DNA from: Syntrophotalea carbinolica DSM 2380
Lineage (GTDB): Bacteria > Desulfobacterota > Desulfuromonadia > Desulfuromonadales > Syntrophotaleaceae
Assembly: GCF_000012885.1 (NCBI RefSeq)
Contig: NC_007498.2
Location: 3,504,001-3,568,000, forward strand
Length of the DNA stretch: 64,000 nucleotides
Reading direction: 5' to 3'
The notes beneath the pieces were generated by a model. That model saw only the letters and a program-made list of their open reading frames with translations. It searched no databases and was not told the origin of the DNA. The position numbers and the translations under genes were made by a program. Every line of letters begins with the position of its first letter. Position 1 is the stretch's first letter. Of this stretch, positions 35,766-44,132 are shown piece after piece.

Positions 35766-36242
35766 ATGATTGATGAAACAGCACAACAACTCAACGAGCG
35801 GTTCTATCGTCAGATCCCGATGACCCGTCATATGGGGCTTCGCATCACCGCCTGGGACGGACAGGTGTTGCGCATGGACGCCCCCCTGGCTCCCAACATC
35901 AACGACAAAGGCACCGGCTTTGCCGGATCCCTGGCCACGCTGGCCACCTTTGCCGCTTGGGCGGCGGCCACCCTGCTGGCCGAAAAAATAACGGCACAAG
36001 CCTGCGAGGCTGCGGTCTTTGAAAGCGATATCCGCTACCTGCTGCCGGTTAACGGGGATTTTTATGTAGAGGTCCCGGTTCCGGAGGAAGAGGCCATGCA
36101 GGCGTTTAAAGGGTCTTTGCAGAATCGGGGCCGCGCCAAACTGGCCTTGAACGCCGTCATTTTCCAGGATGGGGAAGAAAAAGTACGTTACCGCGGCCGC
36201 TACGCCGTGAGGGTGAGACCCTCCCAGGGTTCCATTGAATGA
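35766..36242 (+). CDS. YiiD C-terminal-type hot-dog thioesterase
   Basis: A 158-residue protein with the hot-dog fold pattern of the putative thioesterase domain found at the YiiD C-terminus: FYRQIPMTRHMGLRITAWDGQVLRMDAPLAPNINDKGTGFAGSLATLATFAAWAAATLL. The N-x-N-D-K-G-T-x-F-A-G-S motif is its signature. GGAGGAAGGAG precedes the start at 35766. Acyl-CoA or acyl-ACP hydrolysis is plausible, unproven. Confidence 0.8.
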   Translation: MIDETAQQLNERFYRQIPMTRHMGLRITAWDGQVLRMDAPLAPNINDKGTGFAGSLATLATFAAWAAATLLAEKITAQACEAAVFESDIRYLLPVNGDFYVEVPVPEEEAMQAFKGSLQNRGRAKLALNAVIFQDGEEKVRYRGRYAVRVRPSQGSIE

Positions 36243-36334
36243 AGATTGGTGCTAACTTTCAAGTTCAGGTGTTACACTGGCAACTGACCCGAACCGCCCC
36301 GGTTTCGTTCACAACCTGACATCGAAGAGTGCCC

Positions 36335-36919
36335 ATGTTTCTTAACATCTATCTCAAGTTGTTTGTCATCCTCACGCCGTTTTTCGTGATGTCGGCATTT
36401 TTGTCCCTAACCCGCGGTTTCAGCTCCACCGAACGCCAGAAAGCCGCGGGCAAGGTGACGGTGGCCATCATCCTGTCGGTGTTCGTCATCTACCTGTTCG
36501 GCAGACATATCTTTGCCCTGTTCGGCATCACTCTCGATGCCTTTCGCATTGGCGCCGGCGCCGTGCTGTTCCTTTCGGCCGTCAACATGGTGCGCGGCCC
36601 GACAGCCGTGACACCGCCGACACCCGGCGAGGATGTGGCCGTGGTGCCGCTGGCCATTCCCATCGCCGTGGGGCCGGGGACCATCGGTGCTTTGCTGGTC
36701 ATGGCCGCGGAACCCAAAAGCCTGACGGCACGGCTGGTTACGGCCGGCGCCATGCTGGCCGCCATCGCCACCGTCGGCCTGTTGTTGAGCATGGCCGGCC
36801 GCCTGGAGCGATTGGTGGGACAGCAGGGGCTGACCATTCTGACCAAGTTGACCGGCCTGTTCGTATCGGCCATTGCGGCACAGATTTTCTTTACCGGTTT
36901 GAAAAATTTCCTGGCCTGA
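36335..36919 (+). CDS. MarC-family integral membrane protein, copy 2
   Basis: A 194-residue MarC protein: FVILTPFFVMSAFLSLTRG at the N-terminus, HIFALFGITLDAFRIGAGAVLFLSAVNMV, VVPLAIPIAVGPGTIGALLVMAAEP. Same family as the gene at 34721-35347 but clearly divergent, so the pair is not a recent duplication. GTG at 36329 is an alternative start; the ATG at 36335 has only a weak GAAGAG ribosome site. Confidence 0.83.
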   Translation: MFLNIYLKLFVILTPFFVMSAFLSLTRGFSSTERQKAAGKVTVAIILSVFVIYLFGRHIFALFGITLDAFRIGAGAVLFLSAVNMVRGPTAVTPPTPGEDVAVVPLAIPIAVGPGTIGALLVMAAEPKSLTARLVTAGAMLAAIATVGLLLSMAGRLERLVGQQGLTILTKLTGLFVSAIAAQIFFTGLKNFLA

Positions 36920-36944
36920 ACCCCTGCCCTCAAGGATACATACC

Positions 36945-37607
36945 ATGACTATCGATAAACAACGCGAAGCCATCCTCAAATACGGACGCAAGATGCTCAC
37001 TTCGCAGCTGACCACCGGCGCGGGCGGCAACCTGAGTATCTGCGACCGAACCAGCGGCCGTGTTGCCATCAGTCCCAGCGGTATCGAATATTTCGACATG
37101 AAGCCGGAAGACGTGGTCATTACCGACCTGAACGGACAGGTACTCGAAGGAAAATATAAGCCTTCCAGCGAACTCGGTTTCCATCTGGCGCTGTACCGTG
37201 AGCGACAGGATGTAAACGCCGTGGTCCATACCCACTCGGTATATGCCACCACCATGGCCTGCCTCGGCTGGGAAATTCCGGCGGTGCACTATCTGGTCGG
37301 TTTCTCCGGCTACAAGGTGCCGGTGGCTCCCTACGCCACCTTCGGCACTGACGAGCTGGCCCAAAACGTCGCCAAAGGCATCGGCGCCTACAATGCCGTC
37401 CTGCTCGCCAACCATGGTCTGGTCGCCGTCGGCAGCGACATCGGGCGGGCCTTTAACACCGCCGAGGAGATCGAGCTGGTGGCGCGTATCTACTACCAGA
37501 CCAAAGCGGTGGGTGAGCCGGTGATCCTCCCGGACCAGGAGATGGAACGGGTGCTGGCCAAATTTGCAACCTACGGCCAGTCGCCGAAGGATACCGACCA
37601 TGTTTGA
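36945..37607 (+). CDS. class II aldolase (fuculose-phosphate aldolase type)
   Basis: A 220-residue zinc aldolase or epimerase: TGAGGNLSICDR near the N-terminus, SPSGIEYFDMKPEDVV, KPSSELGFHLALY with the catalytic glutamate, VVHTHSVYATTMAC with two zinc histidines and LLANHGLVAVG with the third. Substrate could be fuculose-phosphate, ribulose-phosphate or methylthioribulose-phosphate. Its stop overlaps the following lyase gene by 8 bp, so both are made together, which hints at sulfur salvage or sugar-phosphate use. Confidence 0.86.
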   Translation: MTIDKQREAILKYGRKMLTSQLTTGAGGNLSICDRTSGRVAISPSGIEYFDMKPEDVVITDLNGQVLEGKYKPSSELGFHLALYRERQDVNAVVHTHSVYATTMACLGWEIPAVHYLVGFSGYKVPVAPYATFGTDELAQNVAKGIGAYNAVLLANHGLVAVGSDIGRAFNTAEEIELVARIYYQTKAVGEPVILPDQEMERVLAKFATYGQSPKDTDHV

Positions 37608-38745
37608 TTTCGACAGGATTTCGGATCGGCACGGCACCGGCTCCCTCAAATGGGATCGTTATGCCGGACGGGATGTGCTTCCGCTGTGGGTGGCGGATAT
37701 GGATTTTAGCGCGCCGCCGGCGGTACTCGACGCCCTGCAGCAGCGTGCCGCCCACGGCATCTTCGGCTATACCCATGCCCCGACCGAACTGGTCGAGGTC
37801 ATCCGGGAACGGCTGTGGCAGCGCTACCACTGGCGGGTGGAGGCCGAAACGCTGGTCTGGTTGCCGGGGTTGGTGGTCGGGATCAATGTCGCCTGCCGGG
37901 CGGTGGGCGGTACAGGCAGCGAAGTGCTGACCATGACCCCCATCTATCCGCCGTTTCTGTCCGCGCCGGGATTGTCGGAACGTACCCTGGTGACTATCCC
38001 CATGGTGCAGGAGGGTGCGCAGTGGCTCATCGATTTCGACGCCATGGAAAAGGCTGTGACTCCGGCTGCCCGTCTGCTGTTGCTGTGCAGCCCGCAGAAC
38101 CCCACCGGCCGGGTTTTCACCCGGAAGGAACTGGAACAGCTGGCCGATTTCTGCCAGCGCCACAATCTGGTGCTCTGCTCCGATGAAATCCATTGCGATC
38201 TGGTACTGGAACCGGGCATCGAGCATATCCCCACGGCGTCTCTCGATGCCGACGTGGCAGCCCGTACCATCACCCTGATGGCGCCGAGCAAAACCTTTAA
38301 CCTGCCGGGCCTGAACTGCGCCTTCGCCATTATCCCCGACGCCGGATTGCGGGGCCGCTTTCAGCGCGCCATGGCCGGGATCGTGCCCTATGTGAATCTT
38401 TTCGGTTATGTCGGCGCTCTGGCCGCTTATCGCGACAGCGGCGACTGGCATGCGGCGTTGCTCGATTATCTGCGTGACAATCGAAATCTGGTACTTGACG
38501 CCGTGGCCGCCATGCCGGGATTGCAAGTCACTCGCGGCGAAGCGACCTATCTGACCTGGATCGATGCGCGTAGCACCGGTCTCGAAGACCCGGCCGGGTT
38601 CTTCGAACAGGCCGGCGTGGGTCTGTCCGATGGACGGGAATTCGGCGCGCCGGGGTTTGTGCGGCTCAATTTCGGTTGTCCGAGGGTGGTGTTGCAGCAG
38701 GCGCTGGAACGGATGCGGAAGGCGTTGGTGGCAAATTGCAGGTGA
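37600..38745 (+). CDS. MalY/PatB-type cystathionine beta-lyase (aminotransferase fold)
   Basis: A 381-residue PLP enzyme: FDRISDRHGTGSLKWDRY and VLPLWVADMDFSAPPAV at the N-terminus are the MalY/PatB signature, LLLCSPQNPTGRVFT and LVLCSDEIHCDLVL follow, and the PLP lysine is in APSKTFNLPGLNCAF. It cleaves C-S bonds of cystathionine or related cysteine conjugates. ATG at 37600 is inside the end of the aldolase gene. The inverted repeat at 38763 ends the pair. Confidence 0.88.
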   Translation: MFDFDRISDRHGTGSLKWDRYAGRDVLPLWVADMDFSAPPAVLDALQQRAAHGIFGYTHAPTELVEVIRERLWQRYHWRVEAETLVWLPGLVVGINVACRAVGGTGSEVLTMTPIYPPFLSAPGLSERTLVTIPMVQEGAQWLIDFDAMEKAVTPAARLLLLCSPQNPTGRVFTRKELEQLADFCQRHNLVLCSDEIHCDLVLEPGIEHIPTASLDADVAARTITLMAPSKTFNLPGLNCAFAIIPDAGLRGRFQRAMAGIVPYVNLFGYVGALAAYRDSGDWHAALLDYLRDNRNLVLDAVAAMPGLQVTRGEATYLTWIDARSTGLEDPAGFFEQAGVGLSDGREFGAPGFVRLNFGCPRVVLQQALERMRKALVANCR

Positions 38746-38762
38746 CAGGTCCCCGTTTTGAG

Positions 38763-38798
38763 CCGTTCAGCCCTTAACATCCAAAACCGGCTGAACGG
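38763..38798 (+). terminator. rho-independent terminator after the aldolase-lyase pair
   Basis: CCGTTCAGCC (38763-38772) pairs with GGCTGAACGG (38789-38798), followed by GCATTTCGTTTT. Confidence 0.65.
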
Positions 38799-38923
38799 GC
38801 ATTTCGTTTTGACTCATTCTGCAGCGCCGATATTGGTTAACAGCACATATTCGAATTATTGATCATCATTTAGGGGTATGCTTCATTCCCCCTGAACCAT
38901 AATATTGAAACGGATTACATTTC

Positions 38924-40045
38924 ATGTCCCTTTACCGAGAAGCCATCAGCGAACTGGTCGTTAACCTGCCACGCCGCGATCTGCGCACCATGATACGTAC
39001 GGTGCGCGCCCTGTATCGCCTCAGCACACAGGCCGCCTATCGTCAGGCCGTGTTGCCGCAACTGCCGGAAGCGGCGCGTTTCGATCCGGGACATAACGCG
39101 GTCATGATGGGGTACGATTTTCATCTGACCGAGGAGGGTCCACGCCTTATCGAGGTCAACACCAATGCCGGCGGCGCGTTGCTGTCCTATCTGGCGCATC
39201 ATGCAGATGAAGCTTCGGCCCGAAAAGGCATGAGCGATAAACTCAAAAAAGCTTTTCTCGGACCCTTTGCACAGGAGATGCAAGCCTTCTCCCAGGGGCG
39301 TCAGGATCGACCCCGGCATATCGCCATTATCGACGAGGCCCCCCAGGAGCAATTCCTCTATCATGAAATGGAGGTCTTTGCCGATTTGTTTCGCGACTGG
39401 GGCGTCGATGCGCAGGTGGTCGATCCCCAGCGCCTGCAGGCCGATGCCGAGCGTGTGACACTTGACGGCGCTGAAGTCGATCTGATCTATAACCGGCATT
39501 GCGATTTTTATCTGGAAGAGCCCGCCATGGCCGGCATTCGCGCCGCCTACCTGGCCGGCCGGGTCTGTCTGACCCCCAACCCCTTCGTTTACGGATTGCT
39601 GGGCGACAAGCGGCGCATGGTGCTGTGGTCCGACCCTGCGGCCCTTGCCGAACTCGGCGTCGAGGAGGGAGATATCGCCCTGTTGCAACAGGGCGTACCG
39701 GTCAGCCGTCTGCTGCAGACCCAGGATCCGGATGTCATCTGGAAAGAGCGGCGCGGGTGGGTATTCAAACCCGTCGACCGGTTCGGCAGTCGCGGAGTGC
39801 TGGTCGGCGAAAAGATCTCGCGCAAACGCTTCAATGAGCTCGATACCGCCACCACCCTGGTACAGCAACTGGTTGCGCCTTCTCTGACTCCGGCGGCGGC
39901 CGACGAGAAACCGATGAAAACCGATCTGCGGTTGTTTGTTTACCGCGACCGGGTGGTTGGCATCGGTGCCCGCCTGTATCGCGGTCAGGTGACCAATCTG
40001 CGTACCGAAGGGGGAGGATTTGCGCGGGTGAAGGTGGTTTTGTGA
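38924..40045 (+). CDS. uncharacterised protein with ATP-grasp-like features
   Basis: A 373-residue cytoplasmic protein not assigned to a named family. Features resembling the ATP-grasp/glutathionylspermidine-synthase-like fold: GYDFHLTEEGPRLIEVNTNAGGALL (ligand loop with an E-x-N pair), VDLIYNRHCDFYLEE, RRMVLWSD, RGWVFKPVDRFGSRGVLVG (lysine and glycine loop) and MKTDLRLFVYRDRVVGIGARLYRGQVTNLRTEGGGFA at the end. These would place ATP and metal ligands, so a peptide or amine ligase is possible. The gene stands alone, with the short membrane peptide gene downstream. Confidence 0.6.
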   Translation: MSLYREAISELVVNLPRRDLRTMIRTVRALYRLSTQAAYRQAVLPQLPEAARFDPGHNAVMMGYDFHLTEEGPRLIEVNTNAGGALLSYLAHHADEASARKGMSDKLKKAFLGPFAQEMQAFSQGRQDRPRHIAIIDEAPQEQFLYHEMEVFADLFRDWGVDAQVVDPQRLQADAERVTLDGAEVDLIYNRHCDFYLEEPAMAGIRAAYLAGRVCLTPNPFVYGLLGDKRRMVLWSDPAALAELGVEEGDIALLQQGVPVSRLLQTQDPDVIWKERRGWVFKPVDRFGSRGVLVGEKISRKRFNELDTATTLVQQLVAPSLTPAAADEKPMKTDLRLFVYRDRVVGIGARLYRGQVTNLRTEGGGFARVKVVL

Positions 40046-40119
40046 ATCTTTTTCAGCGGACCGCTTGCCCTTAGATGGCATTTCCTATATATTTATAAAA
40101 TCATATATAGGAGGTCTCA

Positions 40120-40206
40120 GTGGAAATTCTCTGGCTTATCGGGATTATCGTTATCTGGTTCGTGCTCAACCGCTGGGTTCTGCCCAAATTCGGTGTGCAA
40201 ACCTGA
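40120..40206 (+). CDS. 28-residue membrane peptide
   Basis: A short frame starting with GTG right after TAGGAGG: it encodes MEILWLIGIIVIWFVLNRW then VLPKFGVQT, one membrane helix with a basic/aromatic exit and a fixed-looking LNRWVLPKFGV tail. It is followed by a strong terminator, so it is a complete transcription unit. From memory of similar short peptides in related genomes I expect it to be conserved, but I could not check. Confidence 0.6.
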   Translation: MEILWLIGIIVIWFVLNRWVLPKFGVQT

Positions 40207-40266
40207 ATGTCTGACAGTTGCAGCCTCCCGGTTCGGGAGGAGAAAAAAAATGATTCGGAAGACGAT

Positions 40267-40297
40267 AAAAAGGGGGCCTGAAAAGGCCCCCTTTTTT
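40267..40297 (+). terminator. strong rho-independent terminator
   Basis: AAGGGGGCC pairs with GGCCCCCTT across a TGAAAA loop, followed by six T. It ends the membrane-peptide transcript and faces the convergent lipoprotein gene. Confidence 0.88.
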
Positions 40298-40329
40298 AGA
40301 TCGCAGGCATGTGACCTGCCCCTGTTTTC

Positions 40330-40842
40330 TCAAGAGTCTTCCTCTATTCTCCTGTATACTGAAGCGTTATTGAAAAGCTCTTTGTTGTCCTTGTGTTTCA
40401 GGAATGATGCCCTCAGTTCATATGTTGTTTTCAGATTATCATCAACAAGCTCTTCATTGATATTTTCGATTTTCAGTTTATCCCCCGCAAGTTGATACGA
40501 TACAACATTAAAACGCAAGTCATATGGGGCTGGTGAGCCATCATTATCCCCAATGACCTGAAGTTGCACACAATTTACCCCCCCGATTTTGATGGGATAG
40601 GCCCGAAAATACGTTCCGTTATTTCCGGTAGGGAAGGAAACCAGGTATTCGGTGTCCGAATACTTGAGAATTACCATACGATCATCCTGCGTTGCCTTCT
40701 CTCCCTCTTTCGGAATTCGCTCCCACCAACCAAGTACAGCAGAGTCGATAGCGATGCTGTGCTCTTCGGTCAACGGAGATTCGTATTTGCAACCGGAAAA
40801 CAGCAAAACCGCCAGGCTCAAAAAGATCATGATACTCTTCAT
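40330..40842 (-). CDS. hypothetical lipoprotein
   Basis: A 170-residue protein: signal MKSIMIFLSLAVLLFSGC with lipobox, then a mature part with SAVLGWWERIPKEGEKATQDDRMVILKYSDTEYLVSFP and YLRFNVVSYQLAGDKLKIE-like strands, suggesting a small lipocalin-like or copper-resistance-like beta barrel. Not recognised. Lower GC than its left neighbours, so it may belong to the accessory zone. Confidence 0.6.
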   Translation of the reverse strand: MKSIMIFLSLAVLLFSGCKYESPLTEEHSIAIDSAVLGWWERIPKEGEKATQDDRMVILKYSDTEYLVSFPTGNNGTYFRAYPIKIGGVNCVQLQVIGDNDGSPAPYDLRFNVVSYQLAGDKLKIENINEELVDDNLKTTYELRASFLKHKDNKELFNNASVYRRIEEDS

Positions 40843-40939
40843 TCCGACATCTTCTCCTTTTTCAAAGCTAACGCCGCAGCTGTAAGGCGCAACCGTTTTT
40901 GCCCCCTTACAAGTGGCTTGTTTTCATTTGATATCCAGG

Positions 40940-41149
40940 ATTTAAATATGGAGCTTGGCACCGGACCAAGGATAGTTCTCTGCCCGCTTGGTCATCCCAA
41001 ACAGAGAATACCGTGCAGGGTATTTGTCGAGTTGCGTCAGATCTGCCCGGCGACCTTCATCACCGAAAAAGGTCGTCGAGCGATGATTGTCACGCCAGGT
41101 TATGTGGTGCGGGTAGCCAGGAACTGGCTATGCGAGCCATTCTAGGCAA
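40940..41149 (-). pseudogene. remnant of a REP-associated Y1 transposase
   Basis: Two pieces align with the intact transposase gene at 57665-58345: 41033-41149 matches its 5' part (the start codon is changed: CAT becomes CAA on the plus strand) and 40940-41000 matches a middle part; about 280 bases between them are missing. Frameshifts and a lost start make it non-functional. Confidence 0.7.
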
Positions 41150-41198
41150 AAGCCAAAGCATAAGAAAGGAATTTAACAGACTGCTCCAACAAAACACA

Positions 41199-41225
41199 AA
41201 GTCCCCGCCCGGAGGCGAGGACTTT
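41199..41225 (-). terminator. hairpin downstream of the small CxxC lipoprotein gene
   Basis: AAAGTCC..CGCC pairs with GGCG.GGACTTT around CGGA; on the minus strand TTTGTGTTTTG follows. Confidence 0.6.
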
Positions 41226-41281
41226 ATTATCATCTGCGGCAGCGCAAGACCGCCATTTTTCTTTTTGAAATTTATCCTCTA

Positions 41282-41431
41282 TCAGGGCTCGGGATCGTTC
41301 GGCATATTGAACTCATGGCCGCACATCGGGCATTTTACCATTCCATCATGCATATTGGTTCCGGTTGTCGCGCAACCGGCCAGAATGAGAGCGGCTACCA
41401 GCAATCCAAACAGGACTTTAACGCGTTTCAT
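41282..41431 (-). CDS. small lipoprotein with CxxC motif
   Basis: A 49-residue protein: MKRVKVLFGLLVAALILAGC (lipobox LAGC), then GMVKCPMCGHEFNMPNDPEP. Start at 41431 chosen because AAGGAG is eight bases upstream; the ATG two codons before is too close to it. Same design as the gene at 17620-17790 (lipobox plus CxxCG.EF), so the two are probably related. Function unknown. Confidence 0.6.
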   Translation of the reverse strand: MKRVKVLFGLLVAALILAGCATTGTNMHDGMVKCPMCGHEFNMPNDPEP

Positions 41432-42096
41432 AACCATATCTCCTTCCTCGTCTTCCTGCCTCAGGTGGAAAGTTTTTGGTTTACTAAAACGGCAAACCAT
41501 ACAGTTACGTAGGATCATTATACCCCGTTTTGAATATTTTTTTCTAAAAAAACCCCAACTTCCGATGATTTAGAGTGCCATTGTAACCACGGCAGGGGGG
41601 TATTTGGTAACACTCCCCCCTGTTTTCTTTGAGACTTCTGACAATTTTCAAAAAGTTGTGTTGCACGATATATCAATCTATACCCCCGCCCTTTGGTCAA
41701 GAAACTAGCCGCCCTCTGAAAATATTTCATCAAAATACCATTCAGAAACAATAGGAATCGATGCAGGTCATTACAAAACTAATAATCAGACAAAAAACCT
41801 TTTAAATGTTCGCTTTCCTTGACTTGCTGCGGATATTTCATAGGCCATTAACGGATAAGTACGCGCCCCGCAGGCATTTGTAGAAAATTCTAAAATATGA
41901 TAGATCTGTAATGATTTGTTGCGGGTAAGCACATAAAAGAGGGGGAAATAAACTGCCCGCATATGACATTGCAGGGGGCATGTTGCAACACGGATCAAAT
42001 CAGCCCCCAATTTTCTCGTCATTTTTTTGTGACATATTTTTCACGAATATTATGCAGGGAAGTCGTTAAATATCTTTTCCAAAAAAGGGGGAATTT
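41432..42096. other. AT-rich non-coding stretch
   Basis: About 660 bases without a supported gene. CAGGGGGG (41593-41600) and CCCCCCTG (41615-41622) followed by TTTTCTTT form a plus-strand terminator-like hairpin with no plus-strand gene before it. The right part should carry the promoter of the secreted protein gene. Confidence 0.45.
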
Positions 42097-43344
42097 ATGC
42101 GCCCGAGAATTGTTCTCATGCTTCTGTTGTTGTTTGTCTTCTCCGCCGCTGGAACCTATGCAACAGAGGGGCATACAGTGACCGTCGTTAAACCTCTGAC
42201 CCTTCATCCCAGAGTCAGCAAAAACAACCCTTATTCCGTTGTTATCCCCCTGGATCTCAAATACACGGGGAGGATCAGTCTGGCCATGGACGTTTCCCGC
42301 CTCGGGAAGGGGAAAATCACTGGAGTGATGAACGGTCCCTTCCGTTTTCTTCTTTTGGATCCTGAATACAAGAATCATTCAAAGCCCGGAAAAATTAACA
42401 AAAGTTTTATGCTGAAAAATATGCGTTTCGGTGACCAGAAAAAAGCGCGCTTGGAGTACTTTATCGACGACCCCGAGCTGGAAAGGCTCAACGGCAAATA
42501 TGAGTTGATGATCTCAAATTTTACCGACGGCACCTTCAAGGGGGATTATCAGCTCAGCTACCCCGGTTCCAGGGAAGAGGCGGCAAAAAACAGGAACACC
42601 CCTTTCGGCAAATACCCGGACCTGCGGATTACCGACATGACCCTCGACAAGAAAAACAACGTGGTGATCACCCTGGTCAACAGCGGCAGGGAAGGTGTTC
42701 CTGCAAAAGCCTGGAAGGTGGAGGGCAGGGCAGCGGAGACCCTGGGACTGCTTGTTGATGGTAAATTCTGGGGAGGAGCGGGACTCAAAATTTTTGACCC
42801 GGAGAAAAAATTACGCAAGGTTGGGGAACCTGTCAGTTTTGTGATGAATTATCGGGTCAGCAAAAAGACCCGCCTGACCGCCCGCATCTCCGGGGGAGTC
42901 AGAGAAAGAAGCAAGGACAACAATGAGCTGACCAAGGTTCTCGACCCGGGCCAGGGGAGAAACAATGACCTTGCCGTCAGCGCACTGGCCCTGGACGCAG
43001 AGAACCATATTGTCGTCACCGTGGAGAATACCGGAACCGACCGCCTAGATCCGATGTTCTGGAAGGCCACAAAGAAAAACGCCTGTTCCCTGAGTCTGAA
43101 AATCAACGGCAAGCCCTGGGGCGGAGCGACGCTGGCCGCTATTGACCCGGACCGGAAACTGCGCCGTCCCGGAGGCACGGCCTCCTATACCTGCGGTTAT
43201 ACCGTCAAAAAGAAAACCCGGGTATCCGCGGTGATCGATTCGCTGTCCAACTTTACGGAAACCGATGAACGTAATAATAAACGGACAGAGGTGCTGGATC
43301 CTGCGCCGGTGATGTTGAAACCAGCCCCTCTTCTCAAACAGTAA
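42097..43344 (+). CDS. secreted protein with two CARDB-like repeats
   Basis: A 415-residue exported protein: signal MRPRIVLMLLLLFVFSAAGTYA, an N-terminal beta domain (residues about 25-160), then two similar domains: PDLRITDMTLDKKNNVVITLVNSG...WGGAGLKIFDPEKKLRKVGEPVSFVMNYRVSKKTRLTA and DLAVSALALDAENHIVVTVENTG...WGGATLAAIDPDRKLRRPGGTASYTCGYTVKKKTRVSA, each ending with an N-E/D-N-N motif. They resemble CARDB/Ig-like adhesion domains. It may be a surface or periplasmic binding protein. Function unknown. Confidence 0.65.
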   Translation: MRPRIVLMLLLLFVFSAAGTYATEGHTVTVVKPLTLHPRVSKNNPYSVVIPLDLKYTGRISLAMDVSRLGKGKITGVMNGPFRFLLLDPEYKNHSKPGKINKSFMLKNMRFGDQKKARLEYFIDDPELERLNGKYELMISNFTDGTFKGDYQLSYPGSREEAAKNRNTPFGKYPDLRITDMTLDKKNNVVITLVNSGREGVPAKAWKVEGRAAETLGLLVDGKFWGGAGLKIFDPEKKLRKVGEPVSFVMNYRVSKKTRLTARISGGVRERSKDNNELTKVLDPGQGRNNDLAVSALALDAENHIVVTVENTGTDRLDPMFWKATKKNACSLSLKINGKPWGGATLAAIDPDRKLRRPGGTASYTCGYTVKKKTRVSAVIDSLSNFTETDERNNKRTEVLDPAPVMLKPAPLLKQ

Positions 43345-43405
43345 CAGGCACAAACAAAACAGAAGGGATTAATCACATTTTTTGTGCATGCGGATCAACT
43401 GCACA

Positions 43406-43450
43406 GGGGCCAATAGTTTGCCGTGGCAAATTATTGGCCCCTTGTGTTTG
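43406..43450 (+). terminator. rho-independent terminator after the secreted protein gene
   Basis: GGGGCCAATA (43406-43415) pairs with TATTGGCCCC (43432-43441), the inner TTTGCC/GGCAAA extends the stem, and TTGTGTTTGTTT follows. It marks the end of the backbone before the cassette array. Confidence 0.8.
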
Positions 43451-43473
43451 TTTCAATCCATAGTTGTCCCCAG

Positions 43474-43836
43474 CTATTCCAAACATGACATTATGGATTC
43501 CGATAATTCTTCCAATGCTTCCTCATATTTTTTAACTATCCCGATTTTTACAACATATGTATCTGTCTCTATAACTTCTAAGGTAACCAATGTGTTGCCA
43601 TTGCCGATATCGGTAAAGTTAATGTCGGCTTTTTTGGGAAGAGTGGTTTTTGAGACAAAAAATTCACCCAGAAATCTTGATTTCAAAAGAGACCCAAAGC
43701 CGCACTCTATATGATCGTTTTCTGACTTTATAATATTCCCTTTAAGGAGCTGAAGCTTTGACAAAACGATTTCCTTAGCTTCAAGAATAGATTTATCGAC
43801 AGTCATTTCCTTGTGGATTTTTCTTATTCCGCCCAT
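43474..43836 (-). CDS. hypothetical protein, distal gene of the cassette array
   Basis: A 120-residue protein, no signal or membrane segment, with an alpha/beta pattern (KSILEAKEIVLSKLQLLKG; HIECGFGSLLKSRFLGEFF; NTLVTLEVIETDTYVVKIGIVKKYEEALEELSESI). AGGAGAAG precedes the start. It lies left of the first attC fragment and in cassette orientation but shows no attC on its own 3' side, so it may be the last cassette with a lost site. Not recognised. Confidence 0.55.
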   Translation of the reverse strand: MGGIRKIHKEMTVDKSILEAKEIVLSKLQLLKGNIIKSENDHIECGFGSLLKSRFLGEFFVSKTTLPKKADINFTDIGNGNTLVTLEVIETDTYVVKIGIVKKYEEALEELSESIMSCLE

Positions 43837-43910
43837 TTTCTTCTCCTACAAAAGCATAACGGTTGTGATGAGCGGACGCGTGTAACGCAATCTGTTTTAG
43901 AAAACCAGCA

Positions 43911-43963
43911 CTATTCGGAAGTGTCCCTATTTGATTTTTTAGAAACGCATAATCGCAGGGGCG
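43911..43963 (+). repeat. 53-bp direct repeat, left copy
   Basis: CTATTCGGAAGTGTCCCTAT at the start and AACGCATAATCGCAGGGGCG at the end. It matches the copy at 44820-44872 at 45 of 53 positions and contains the AGTGTCCCTATTTG core also found at the end of the REP-type transposon (58398-58414). Confidence 0.8.
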
Positions 43964-44132
43964 TTTTACATTAATCCAACAAAAGGTTAACTCGCCGGAA
44001 CATAAAAAGGAGTTGACTCTAAAGCAGCTTAATACCCCATCAATGATGGGTAACAATTTTTTCCCAGGTGCAATTCCCGACACAGCCAAAATTGCATTTT
44101 GCCCAATCCTCCTTAAAAACAAGGTAATATTC

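Noticed and set aside
35439-35999. 186-codon minus-strand frame overlapping the thioesterase-like gene
   Set aside because: Composition and lack of start signals fit an antisense shadow; the plus-strand gene has a strong ribosome site and family motif.
41518-41751. 77-codon frame in the AT-rich gap
   Set aside because: No ribosome site and it crosses a terminator-like hairpin.
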